Source: a virus
Virus record (IMG/VR): IMGVR_UViG_3300009103_000003
Coordinates: 1 to 64,000 of that record
Reading direction: 5' to 3' (one strand)
Length of the DNA: 64,000 nucleotides
In this document: one piece after another, positions 38,401-47,000 of the stretch
How positions within the stretch are numbered: the stretch's first letter is position 1
Layout of the letters: every line of letters begins with the position of its first letter
The notes under the pieces: generated by a model
Seen by the model: only the letters and a program-made list of their open reading frames with translations
Databases searched by the model: none
Told to the model about the DNA's origin: nothing
Position numbers and translations under genes: made by a program

Positions 38401-39011
38401 AGAATATTCATTACGGAATGAAGGTTCGCCCGAGGAAGGAATACCACCTTACTCATGGATTCACTGAGTTCTTCATTCCGGCTCCAACGATTAAGATGAT
38501 TATGCCCTCGTCTGCTGCGTATGACATCAGAATTTGTGGGTTTTATTTCTGTAATGATGATCCCTCGCGGGTTAATATCCCGACAAAGGTCCCAGATGAG
38601 TATGGGGACCCTTTACAGCAAGAGGGTGTAATTGGAGGCTCCTGGGTGTTCTTTAGACATACAGAAACTGGTATTGAGATCCCTGTAAGTGAGTATCACT
38701 TTGAGCAGGGCGAGAACCCTGGGCAGATTATCTCTTTTCTCGGGAAAGACCGGGATGGCGAGAAGTTTTATATCAAAGGCGGTCCCGGCCAACCGAGTGA
38801 CGGGCACGTGCTTGAATTACACGTCCCAGAGGACCTTCCTGGGTTTGGTTATTATGATATTATTGTGCGTAATTACCGGCCATATCAGATGAAGGTTAAT
38901 GGTGACTGGCACTATCACATGGACGAGGACTCTGTCTTAAAGGCTTTCTACCACTCAGAAGAGGGCTGGGGGATTGCGTCTTGGGGTACAAGCCCATTTG
39001 GAGGAGTATAA
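32478..39011 (+). CDS. Giant multi-domain tail/baseplate protein (2177 residues)
   Basis: Residues about 1-260 look like a jelly-roll (lectin/LamG-like) domain. A PKD-like fold begins near 275 (FAGNNSYDPSGKNIDYNWEL) and its last strands appear only near 475 (FIPDKPGTYVVSLKVHNG), apparently split by an inserted domain. A helical, Trp-rich stretch around 515-575 (YLWKYIGDFWKLVPDKHQI) resembles parts of tail protein I-type proteins. The rest is beta-rich and unassigned. The position right after the J-like gene matches the usual place of the gene I/wedge-tip protein. AAGGTGAGATAAGG precedes the ATG. The large size implies attachment or scaffold functions beyond the core. Confidence 0.65.
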   Translation: MPVPASPKFDILDWNIRADSTTYADDRLLSDSVDPITQYAFISDLANIVNEDGFTTLRSDAATNVANTTVKTILQVSDELPQPVPQNFTFEFDVYLSDDIPKTFADVNHRVFIGAINQQGYTAGFIFSYDGIALAAYPEDPTHTILGGTKDLIFDDNGEFVSGINIRAVIDGENGRIGIYTSTADDAYALDPDITEAVLTYSLAAKKSTGLYNDCVYLQTSAPSALKLQETNPGDVFTEGEASQVTIGSLRLAGYKAIPEDRPIASASTEYQTIVGQSIQFAGNNSYDPSGKNIDYNWELDIYPEGSNASIQGAAYSVASIEIPGVPDPEVVVTLTYKRPTKRADGYKVILVEGPLESNLTMSWDSSKGELLVSLGRNENGDVVTSAADLVNAFRNSLAPGYDIEIAGGTTQINFSQPVASAQDDIFETNEIVSEQVTYPGIFRADLTAVSSTGTEKLVAGEFTFTGGNGSSLMNPIFIPDKPGTYVVSLKVHNGTRASLPVTETFNAAITNQLLSHRPNSDYLWKYIGDFWKLVPDKHQITSIWSAMTQAVSSDLVTAWQNDYAKAIRDVSRRYQRRWIHYDAKVDIPKGYTASIIQPNSLGKATVDILDVIQGSRTDTATTQEEHAIAPISVGKALLRTTLHTPSVVDVVGVTEAAGVASPKWSITTSGKDFPSFEVLAERRGGYFVADPDEFIQQTPARSTVFTDPTYPITNKLDVARDSIRLYDELGENPRLVRVSDTTPGQVQNTVRLQEGTGYGEIEDQIVDGFARKWDHLRETKNVYLQQSPYILLGDEILLDEYNLGLGDYLNLVVIDPYLSEEVDVSLPILAVGGQCIFVEWYPLLAALFAQSVVVNKEQVWTESDLVNLSIVPKSFVMSRRLNTVPDLVSIPKLGITTINPSLEENIDYSILQSQIFITDWFAGTLATVAGSERVYPESGTLTHTLLSAAFQNAGSLAFLAEDSLGIDTLCLGAGDSSVYKIVEYHTDGSLSLDRPMEHSATGLYYWAPRFGAYNPAPNMFWAEVSYFDNWKTIENNFGLYVGFPKELLEEYDENLDYLSVTKSIWFAFLSGPHFDNLQLGIQSFFDLPYSEVRGQITYIEEPTEFEDGRIFITDENGRGHTYFYPKRANIATNPNTGEPYAALEYPLYWDLIQEDGVYYQLIDGDKFEVDPGVLATMESAKVAAYAKLVDVVKVEDYISDPDLVGRQFSGTVSTYIDEYGNTHIVDQEPSRVEKYHKFIVDVPMDVTQSTAVFPLVKKFLNEAKPAYTDFILVGSLQLSDEISCIDNLLLKPTLTLHDTPHTSPFWAKADGTKTTDEGVQYLDVPKGWPLTNEREELLWPKQKTIDKIASIDYSGLLAQAVLEHAPQNFHVRITPGDYYIVFGQENELVWNTFEYGVCVVPPQGNVPPYQMNWATLTDLGAALHEFPPTNRSIGFFLPGDPNFHIYDTTSRFLTPENNFYGIDGVRISITRRVPIAGTNMNLLTLNNQNIKFYMFDDTAANMLAAFPPMITYWDNSDVFEKYEAGYCEGVLDDYSGDGSWNFNRATLDMVNTVNSDIDVVRSRLMVPVKKDTSAAQEDIEFEVGEPIAIHINGNLATPSIWDEAPPVLLHIGAGNHPKIPAFDPGDATKGIFSPQFDHPNTYLLLGFDRSDTDDKHLWDEHSSNKDYNAYGDESRLDVITELYDATVGPVPPPVITLVGTRSGAIAEIVTPLGDDVVRRANPNHTAFPGMVVPPLYPYFLLETIWQQDKLIEYGPASDPCLFLTKYLPVDSGVGPYPNGTGGITLEDWWRAAPTFDGGYAETSALFGGIISNITAGGGMGADPEVSTIHSHHLAIGDVVPIWNTDQTTIAPGTVQLDGDYVVSNIISASSFAVTSASPVEAGTFGYVGHSPTFHEMSERHEKELQQHPYRPFDPVGEQFIPSNSPGAYSDWQTVLNPSIEKLVYGYKDEGALNAGNSINIQDWEYSPAVTTYLQNIHYGMKVRPRKEYHLTHGFTEFFIPAPTIKMIMPSSAAYDIRICGFYFCNDDPSRVNIPTKVPDEYGDPLQQEGVIGGSWVFFRHTETGIEIPVSEYHFEQGENPGQIISFLGKDRDGEKFYIKGGPGQPSDGHVLELHVPEDLPGFGYYDIIVRNYRPYQMKVNGDWHYHMDEDSVLKAFYHSEEGWGIASWGTSPFGGV

Positions 39012-39014
39012 GCG

Positions 39015-42000
39015 ATGGCTACTCTAGTTATTTTACATTCAGGAACTGGTGGCCAATCAAACAGCGGCACTCCCAACTCTGTTCTATACAACGAACGCGC
39101 AACCATTGGCTCCCTGGGGGAGCGTTGCAAGGTTTGGCTCGACCGAGATAATGATCCAGCTAATCCTACGGAAGCGTTTGGCATTGCCTTGGGTGAGTTT
39201 GATTTAGACTCATCTTCTTGGGATTTGTTTGGTCCGGACGGAGACCCCGTACAGCTTGTGCCAGGATCGGGGAACCCGACTTCCAGTGGTACATTCGCAT
39301 CACCCCAGGAATTCGAGCCAACCACGCCCGGTCGCTGGCTTGTGCGCGTCAGCGCCCAGCCTTGGATTCAAGATCCAAACCCTCCTGGAAATCTTATTCT
39401 GGGAGATGCACAAGAGTTTACAGTTCTTTTTGAGATCCAAGACCCCAATGTAATTGGTAACCCAAATGCAGAGCATCCCGGACCAAATGCCGGTGACTGG
39501 TCCGCAGGCACATCTGTAATCGCCGCAAATGAGACTATTGAGTACGACGTAGACGAGGGCTGGTCCCGAAGCGTTGAGCGCTACCTAAACACCGTCTCCA
39601 AGGGTCTTGGCGGTAGACGTATAGCGACTGGGGTCAACCAATCCACAGTCGGGGGGAACCCCATCGCTGTACCAACAGACATTGGTAGAGCAGTAACCTT
39701 CACTGCTGAGGCGCAGGAAAGGTGGCTTAAGACTGACGCGAGCTTGGAGGATTTCCAGAACTACGTTATTCAGTTTGAATACATTGATGCCACTATGTCA
39801 GAAGCGGTGATTCAAGAGTCGCCCATCTTTCTGACCCTGCATGACCAAGTAGGCTTTGGTGAGCGCAGCTATCTTTTGGTTGATGGGCTGATCCCCTTTG
39901 ACACTGACACCATAAATGGTGGTGCTGCTGCCGCTGTAGGCGACCGTGTTTATCTTAGTGACACAGGGGAGCTAACAACAGATCTCGCCCAAATCGCTGC
40001 CTACCCAGCAAACCCGGCAAAAGTCCGCGTGGTTGGCGAGGTTGTGACCGTTGGCTCTGATACCCCAGTCATCTCGGACCACCCTGGGTCGATCTGGTTT
40101 CATGGGTCAACCCCTATGCTCCCCGGATTAGTTACTGGCCCATTAGCCAGCCAACACGACCATATTGTCCGATGGGATGGGACTACGGGCCAAAAACTCA
40201 AAGACAGCGATGTTCAACTGGACCAGACCGGAACACTCGCGACCTTCCAGCCAACAACGAACGCAATAACCCAGTTTCATTTATTTCCGGGCACTATCCT
40301 AGGAACCCCCGCTGGTGTTTTCATTGATGGTGCTGCCGATGATGGTGCTGGCGTACCGATGACCAAGGTCGGTATAAATACAGACTTACCGGAATCTTAT
40401 CTACACATTGCTGGCACGGGTAATAACGACCAACCATTTTTCATGCTATCTGAAGGGGTTACCGACAGATGGCTTCTTGAGGGTGATTTTGGTGCCGGGT
40501 CCTCTCATTCTGTGGTCTGCAAGTCCGCCTCTTTGACCAATATTATGACTTGGCAAACCACCGCCAAGGGGCGTGTGGGAGTAGGTACAACCGTTCCCCT
40601 GACAAAGTTTCACGTGCAACATCAGGGCACGGGTCCAGACGGTGAGCCCGCTGCAATCATGATTGAGGCGACCACCCCAACACCCGGCTCTGGCGCTATT
40701 GGCACCAAGCTAATCATGAAGGCGAACACAGACGCTGGGACTACGCCGAATAGCTGCTCGATTATTTTTGCAGATGATACGCTCGCTGCGGGCGCGGGCC
40801 AGATTAAATACGATAATAAGTATTCTGGAGGCACCCCACATCTTGATGACCTCATGACCTTTACGGTCTACAGGGGCGGGGTTGGGCCTTTTGACGCCTT
40901 CCATGTGAATAGTTACGGGGCTTCCGTGTGGGCAAGCATTGTCTCCCCACCCGTGTTGGCTGACGCAGCGCACAGCTTCAAGGTTAACGGAAATAGCCTT
41001 TTTGATGGCGAGATCGTGGGCTCAGGGAGTGCACAGGTCGCTGTTGATGTTATTGCTGGTAATGATGTGGCCGCAGCAGGGGATGTTTTTGCTGGTGGTA
41101 CTGGCGTGTTTGGTGGTCAAGGTGCCTTTGGCGCTGGCGGTATCTCTGGTACCAAGGCTCTTACCGTAAATGGTGACCTTAAAGTTACCGGGGTCATCGA
41201 CCCAACAGCTTTGATCTTTACGGAAGAAGACCCGAACAACGTAGCTATTGCGGCTGGTGAGGCGGGTCTTATTGTATCAGATGGTAGCGCCTACGCGGGC
41301 GCTCCTACAGGAGCTAACAAGCTTTACTACAAAGACTCTGCTGGTGCCCTCACGCAACTAGGTGGCGGTGGAGGCGGTGGAGGTATCGCAGGTCCCGCAG
41401 CATCCACTAACCATGCGATAACCCGATGGGACGGTGTCAATGGTAATGCGCTACACGATAGTGGTGTAACTCTTGAAAGCGCCCCGAACCCAGGCGGTGA
41501 ACTTGATTGGATCATTAAATCCGGTGACGATGGCTACAATGGGCCGTGGCCCCAAAACCTCACAATCCGGGCCCACCACAATGTTTTTAATGGTGTCTTA
41601 GCGAGCGCGTCTGACCTCCAACTCTTTGGGGGAGATAATCTCGGGAACACTTCCGAACAGGCAGGCAACGTAGAGATCAAATCAGGGTCAGGCATAACTG
41701 GCGGAAAAACGTATGTGTATGGCGGCACCGGTACTCCCTGGGGAGCGGGTCTCGGAACCCTAGGAGGCAGTGTTAAAATAGAAGCTGGCCTGGGGGACAA
41801 CGGTGGAGAAGTAGAGATATATGGTGGCCATGGGGTCGATCCAGCCGGGTCGGGCGGTAATATCAATATACACGCCGGGAAAGCGGATTTTGCTCCAGGG
41901 GAGTTGTACCTACATGCTGGCGATGTAAACACTGCTGGGAGCAACGCCAATGGCGGTAATGTTGAGATCTCTGGTGGTGTAGCAGATGACGCTGCCGGGA

Positions 42001-43403
42001 GCAACGCCAGTGGCGGTGATGTAAGAATCTATGGTGGTAATGGCGCTGGTTTTGGCGGCACCCTGCTAAACGGCGGTAAGGCAACAGTTGCTGGTGGTGA
42101 CGCATTCAGGGGCGGCTCTGTCAGTATTCATGGTGGCGCAGGCATAGGTGGCGCAGGAAGCACTGATGGTGAGGTGAACATAGGCACTACGTCTGTCCAC
42201 TCCCAGATGAGATGGACGCAAGCGGCCACTGGGCCAGTGGGACTAGAGCAGAAAACTGGGATGATCGGGATCAACTGTATCGCTGATGATCCAGCTATCC
42301 TTCCGAACTTCAAGCAGCTTCTACTTCCCGGCGATGCCCTCGCCAACAGGCTAACGGTCAAAGGCTCTATTACGGTTACTGGCCTTGTAGACCCTGCTGG
42401 GGTTGTATTCAAAGGTCAAGCCGGAAACCCGGCAGAGGGAATAGCCCCACAGGATGTCCAGAACTCCACGCTGTGGTTGGATAATAATTACAATCTCATG
42501 ATAGGCACCAACCAAGTAGGGGTTGGGCTCGCTCAAGGTGAGAATGTTTGGCAAACAGCGCTGAACTGCACTGTCTATAACTGGACAGAGGGGACCGTTG
42601 GTTCGAATGACGGACCTGAATGGTTTGATGGTGGCGGCAACAAGTACACTGTTCACTATGGTAGTTTCGGTGCGCATTCAGACAGCAACAAGAACGGCCA
42701 CGGTCAGGCGGCGGTTCTCCCATATGGGTGTGATATTATTGGTGTAACCTACAGGTATAACCATCCAAACGCGCTTCAAATAGCAGGAGAGGGTCGGGTC
42801 CTTTTGAGGGTTGGAGTTCTCCCAAACTCCCAAACCATATCGTCGTCCGCCCAAGACTTAGGTGACAACACGGTTTGGGCACCTGGGAGTGAGGTTCAAT
42901 GGAATGCGAGTAATAACGGGACTCACCCACAATCGGTAGTATCTGGTTTACGGATTCCGGTTCTTTCCGGGCAGTCTATTGTGATGCAGGTTATGGAAGA
43001 AGATATTACTATGGAGCAATTAGGTGAGATCTCTTGCGTAATATGGCTTCGAGGTCAGAGTCAGGCACCTGTTGGTGCGGGCCACCTTGTTCCAAGAGCG
43101 ATTACTACTGAGTCGGGCAACCCGGACTCCCCTTATGTTATTCAACCAGAGGATGAGCTTCTTCTGGCTGATTTAAGCAGCAGAGCGTCCGATGTGGTGA
43201 TTCAGCTTCCTAGTGCGACTGCGACAGGGAGAACGCTCACCATTAAAGATAGTAAAGGCCTTGTTTCGGAGAAACACAGCGTTGTGGTAATACCCGATGT
43301 GCGGACAAAGCAAACTATTGATGGCGCAACTCATATGAGATTTACACAACAGTACAGTTCTGCCACCTTCACTGCTGATGGTAATAACTGGGTAATACTG
43401 TAA
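39015..43403 (+). CDS. Tail fibre protein with repeated glycine-rich and R-W-D-G modules (1462 residues)
   Basis: The N-terminal 200 residues are beta-rich and probably bind the baseplate. Two copies of the fibre module H-x-I-x-R-W-D-G-x-x-G-x-x-L-x-D-S-x-V-x-L occur near residues 380-402 and 797-820. Short repeats typical of triple-beta fibres surround them. Residues about 885-1060 form a Gly-rich repeat (GGNVEISGG, GGDVRIYGG, GGSVSIHGG) expected to make a beta-helix or spiral. The C-terminal 250 residues are a compact domain that could be the receptor-binding tip. GGAGGAGTATAAGCG precedes the ATG. A fibre role is strongly suggested; the receptor is unknown. Confidence 0.75.
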   Translation: MATLVILHSGTGGQSNSGTPNSVLYNERATIGSLGERCKVWLDRDNDPANPTEAFGIALGEFDLDSSSWDLFGPDGDPVQLVPGSGNPTSSGTFASPQEFEPTTPGRWLVRVSAQPWIQDPNPPGNLILGDAQEFTVLFEIQDPNVIGNPNAEHPGPNAGDWSAGTSVIAANETIEYDVDEGWSRSVERYLNTVSKGLGGRRIATGVNQSTVGGNPIAVPTDIGRAVTFTAEAQERWLKTDASLEDFQNYVIQFEYIDATMSEAVIQESPIFLTLHDQVGFGERSYLLVDGLIPFDTDTINGGAAAAVGDRVYLSDTGELTTDLAQIAAYPANPAKVRVVGEVVTVGSDTPVISDHPGSIWFHGSTPMLPGLVTGPLASQHDHIVRWDGTTGQKLKDSDVQLDQTGTLATFQPTTNAITQFHLFPGTILGTPAGVFIDGAADDGAGVPMTKVGINTDLPESYLHIAGTGNNDQPFFMLSEGVTDRWLLEGDFGAGSSHSVVCKSASLTNIMTWQTTAKGRVGVGTTVPLTKFHVQHQGTGPDGEPAAIMIEATTPTPGSGAIGTKLIMKANTDAGTTPNSCSIIFADDTLAAGAGQIKYDNKYSGGTPHLDDLMTFTVYRGGVGPFDAFHVNSYGASVWASIVSPPVLADAAHSFKVNGNSLFDGEIVGSGSAQVAVDVIAGNDVAAAGDVFAGGTGVFGGQGAFGAGGISGTKALTVNGDLKVTGVIDPTALIFTEEDPNNVAIAAGEAGLIVSDGSAYAGAPTGANKLYYKDSAGALTQLGGGGGGGGIAGPAASTNHAITRWDGVNGNALHDSGVTLESAPNPGGELDWIIKSGDDGYNGPWPQNLTIRAHHNVFNGVLASASDLQLFGGDNLGNTSEQAGNVEIKSGSGITGGKTYVYGGTGTPWGAGLGTLGGSVKIEAGLGDNGGEVEIYGGHGVDPAGSGGNINIHAGKADFAPGELYLHAGDVNTAGSNANGGNVEISGGVADDAAGSNASGGDVRIYGGNGAGFGGTLLNGGKATVAGGDAFRGGSVSIHGGAGIGGAGSTDGEVNIGTTSVHSQMRWTQAATGPVGLEQKTGMIGINCIADDPAILPNFKQLLLPGDALANRLTVKGSITVTGLVDPAGVVFKGQAGNPAEGIAPQDVQNSTLWLDNNYNLMIGTNQVGVGLAQGENVWQTALNCTVYNWTEGTVGSNDGPEWFDGGGNKYTVHYGSFGAHSDSNKNGHGQAAVLPYGCDIIGVTYRYNHPNALQIAGEGRVLLRVGVLPNSQTISSSAQDLGDNTVWAPGSEVQWNASNNGTHPQSVVSGLRIPVLSGQSIVMQVMEEDITMEQLGEISCVIWLRGQSQAPVGAGHLVPRAITTESGNPDSPYVIQPEDELLLADLSSRASDVVIQLPSATATGRTLTIKDSKGLVSEKHSVVVIPDVRTKQTIDGATHMRFTQQYSSATFTADGNNWVIL
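41665..42185 (+). repeat. Gly-rich coding repeats in tail fibre gene
   Basis: About eight degenerate units of 15-22 codons encode G-G-x-[VI]-x-[IV]-x-G-G. Two neighbouring units near 41936-42035 share the sequence GGGAGCAACGCCA almost exactly, which indicates recent duplication. Such arrays can expand or shrink and change fibre length. Confidence 0.75.
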
Positions 43404-43428
43404 AGAAGATGGTTAGTAGGAGGCGATG

Positions 43429-44085
43429 ATGCTTTTATCAGATAAATTAGAACCAACGATCAATGTCGCGATTGGTGTATACGAGAACGGCAAGCTGATC
43501 GACCAAAGATTGAGCCACAATGTCGTCACCAACACGGGAAGAAACTGGCTCACCTTATTGGTTGGTTCTGATGACTACAGTACAGACCCGCCAAGCCCCC
43601 ACACTACGTCAAAAATTGGCTATATGGGGTTTGGGTGCGGTGGAGCATTACAGAGTAATACGCTATTCGCCACAGGCCAAACTGAGTTGGTTACGGTCAC
43701 CTCCCTGCAAGATCCTGTGCCTCTCCAAATAGTTGGTGGGCAACGCTTTTACCTGAAGCAGGTGGATAATCAGGCCAATAATAGTATTTATTTTCCAGGT
43801 GATTTTAGAACAAGATTTATTGTCGATGTGGCGGAAGCTGAGTTATCCTTTGCAGGAAATATTACAAGAGTATCCAACGTGCCCGTTGGAACCTCTGTTC
43901 CAATTTCTGAAGCGGGCTTGTATCTTACGGATGCTAATGCGACATTTACACATGAAGCGGTCCCCCCTATTTCTGGGGAGGCTGATCCAGCCCAGCCCAA
44001 TTATTTGGTGGCGTATAATATTTTTGATCCGATCAGCGTTACCCCAAATGTTGTTCTTAGGGTTGAGTGGGAACTGCGTTTCTAG
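43429..44085 (+). CDS. Small tail fibre-associated protein, 218 residues
   Basis: A beta-rich protein with a clear pattern of alternating strands (PTINVAIGVYENGKLIDQRL; NVVTNTGRNWLTLLVG; ISEAGLYLTDANA). It resembles small virion or fibre-tip proteins that sit between fibre and spike genes. Two ATGs stand in tandem. The second, at 43429, lies 5 bases after AGGAGG and is preferred over 43426, which is only 2 bases away. The function is inferred from position; it could be a fibre cap, a chaperone or a receptor-binding subunit. Confidence 0.65.
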   Translation: MLLSDKLEPTINVAIGVYENGKLIDQRLSHNVVTNTGRNWLTLLVGSDDYSTDPPSPHTTSKIGYMGFGCGGALQSNTLFATGQTELVTVTSLQDPVPLQIVGGQRFYLKQVDNQANNSIYFPGDFRTRFIVDVAEAELSFAGNITRVSNVPVGTSVPISEAGLYLTDANATFTHEAVPPISGEADPAQPNYLVAYNIFDPISVTPNVVLRVEWELRF

Positions 44086-44097
44086 AGAGGTTTAAAC

Positions 44098-47000
44098 ATG
44101 TCTTATAAGTATTTTGGGAAACTAGTAGGGACGACGCAGGCGGCGGATTCCCAAAAAGATACCTCCCCGGCTAACACAACTACCCCCTTCAACCCCCAGG
44201 CTCCCGCCACAAAGTTCATGGCTTATGGTGAGGACGCCACAAGCGCCGCGTTCAATAGAGCCTTTAGCGCCCTCTCGACAAATATCGATCACATTAAGGG
44301 CGCTCTCGATGCGCCCGCGCTGCGGCAGGAGGTGCTCTCCCCGCTCCGCACATCCTCGGATAATCCGACTACCGGTATTGGCTTCCAGAGCTTGTCTGCG
44401 CATGACTCAGTAAGTAATCCAGACGGTATTAGCTCTAATCAAGAGTTTGTAGATCTCGCGGCTACGAATGGCGACCCGAATGGTGCCCCACCTGTGTGGG
44501 TTTACGTTGGCCTTCACAAAGAAGACCTCAGAAAATATTTCCGTTTATATGGGGCTAAAGAAGACGAGACCATTTATGGGTCTCGAACAGACATCTCTAG
44601 CAAGATAATCCTACGACCGAACTCAGCCAAAGTGTCTGCTGGCGCAGTAGTTGATTACTTCCCGGCAACAACTTACTGGGGTGATGATAAGCAAGGGCTC
44701 CCCTACAAGATTCCGCCGATTTCGGACATCCAGACAGGCCTCGCCCCCTACAACGGCTCCTCGTCATCTCAGCCTATTTTTAAATGGAGCACGGATGGCT
44801 TGCTCATTAGATCTTCCGGAGCCTCCTTCAGCGACTTATTCCTTCGCCCAGGATGCTATGTCGAGGTCGTGAATGATGGTGATCCGACTTCACCGAATTC
44901 AAGCAACAATGGTTTGTACCAAATTGCGCATGTCTCACATAGTGACGATGTAGGTGTTGGGGCTGTTGGTGGGGATAAAGCGGTACTTACTCGTGGTAAT
45001 CTTACCAAAGTCACCGTTGGCGACTACACGACCTACGAGCCTGGGGATTTGGTTTGTTGGAAGTCATACCCTGACCATAACAATGCGGCCTCTGCACCAG
45101 AGGACCGGACTAACTACGCTCACGTAGTAAGAATTATCCCTCGCGAAGATGTCACCCCCTACGCTGATGTGGGAGACATCCCCGGCGATCTGTACCTAGC
45201 AAAGATCGGTGCATCCGAAGACTTTCTTGGTGGCAAGGCTGATGTTCAAGGTTTCCAGTCGGGAGGTCGTAGATCTTATGGTGATGTAGGCCTACCTGAC
45301 GCAGAAGAAGGCGCACACGAAAATTGGGTGATGCCTAAAAAACAGCCGACCGTAGATGGTACGTACCTTTTCCGGTACAACGGGATGGCATGGGAATACG
45401 AAGAGGTCTCGGAAGTAGTCGCTCCCAGCGCACCGGTTTCCTTTTTGTTGGATAAGAAGCCTGGGCAGTTGATTCCCTGTAATCCCCTAGGATTTCTGCT
45501 CAACCCAACGCTTGTGTTTGAACCGGGTCAGCGCCCTGTTCGCGGGGATTATTACGCACACTGCCACACGCTTACCACCGTTGGGGAGCAACTCCGTTCC
45601 AAGGGCGCTTCTGCTGTGCGCGGGAGCTTTGAGGACCCCGGCGTGGCCGAACGCTTTAACCAAGGTGATATGCGAGCCATTACTGACTTGGCTCGTCATA
45701 TGCGGATGGGTTACTCGCAATGGAAACCGCCTGCTCAAGGCAACTCCCAGTTTGCAGACTACTTCACTCCCACCCGAATGACCTTGGGGTCAGACCTTTG
45801 GTATTTGGAGATGGAAGCTGTAGGTGGCGGTGCCCCAGATTACGAGACTACATCAAGAACTCAGGGGTTCAACGAAGGGGATACATGTGTTCCACTGATT
45901 CACCCTGACGGGGTGAAGACAGCCACAGGGACAATCGTATCCCTTGGTGGCAACTTTGTTCTTCTTCGAATGGTTGGCGACTCCACGCAAGGTTACACCC
46001 ATAACTTTTCCACCGTAGATACTGGACAAATTATTCTCGGGGAAGCTGAAACGACTAGTGAAGGCTGGTTTGGTGGAGCCTCGTCAAGCCACACTATTGG
46101 CGCTACCACGTATAAGGTAAAGCAGGTTTGGAGCGGAAGTAAGGCGGTTTCTCAGTCTGGGAACACCTACACACCAACCATAGGTTTAAACGCCGCTTTC
46201 CATAATGATTATGACGCCAACCCGTACGCCCGAGGCCAACACGCCCAAGGTCACTGGATTCACTACCTCAATGGCTCCGATACGTTTACGCTCCCCCAAG
46301 GGGGGATTGGTAATCATTTACGTCTAGGAAAACCGCTGACGGTGCTGGCTAACGACGATCTTGTTGGTGGCGCTACACAGAGCGGGTTTCGTGTACGAGG
46401 CCAAAGCGATGCTGTCAGCGGAAGGTCTGTAAGCCTTATTGAGTTTGTTGGTCGCGACATGAACGCAGCCTTGGGTGCTTCTGTTGAGCTTCACTCGCAC
46501 CAAACAGCGTATACAGGAAATAATACCAACACACATGCCTCTCCGGGGTATAGCCGGTCCCTAACGTTCTTTGACGAGTGCACACTTACTGATCCATACA
46601 ACTTCCAGCTTGGTCGAGGAGCTTACTCAGGAATCCCACTTACTTCTCCGGATGCAGCCGCAGATTACCGAGAGATCTCCAAGCCAGGGGCCGATGGTGA
46701 AGGTTACTTGGTTCACGGAGGCACGTCCCGAGCGTTTAGCGGGAGATCTATGCCTGAGGAGACGGTTCAGGTTACTGAGCACCGGGTCAGTGCGCTTGGC
46801 TCCACGATGGGCCCTTCAATAGCAGAGGCTGTTGAAGCAGCAATTCCGGGCAGTCACAACCCCGACTTAACTGGCACGTATCAAATGGACCAGTTTGGTG
46901 TGTGGTCTAACGGACTCCTGCATGGCGGGGCACTCTCGTGGTGGGAGAACGATCAAGATGTTCGCGGCGGGGTGTACGGCTATGGAGCAAACGACAAGGA

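Noticed and set aside
41534-42004. Pro/Ser-rich open frame on the - strand opposite the fibre repeats
   Set aside because: It is the reverse complement of Gly-rich repeat codons, not an independent gene.
41665-42185. CRISPR-like repeats
   Set aside because: The repeats are in-frame, degenerate and coding, with no uniform repeat-spacer pattern and no cas operon.
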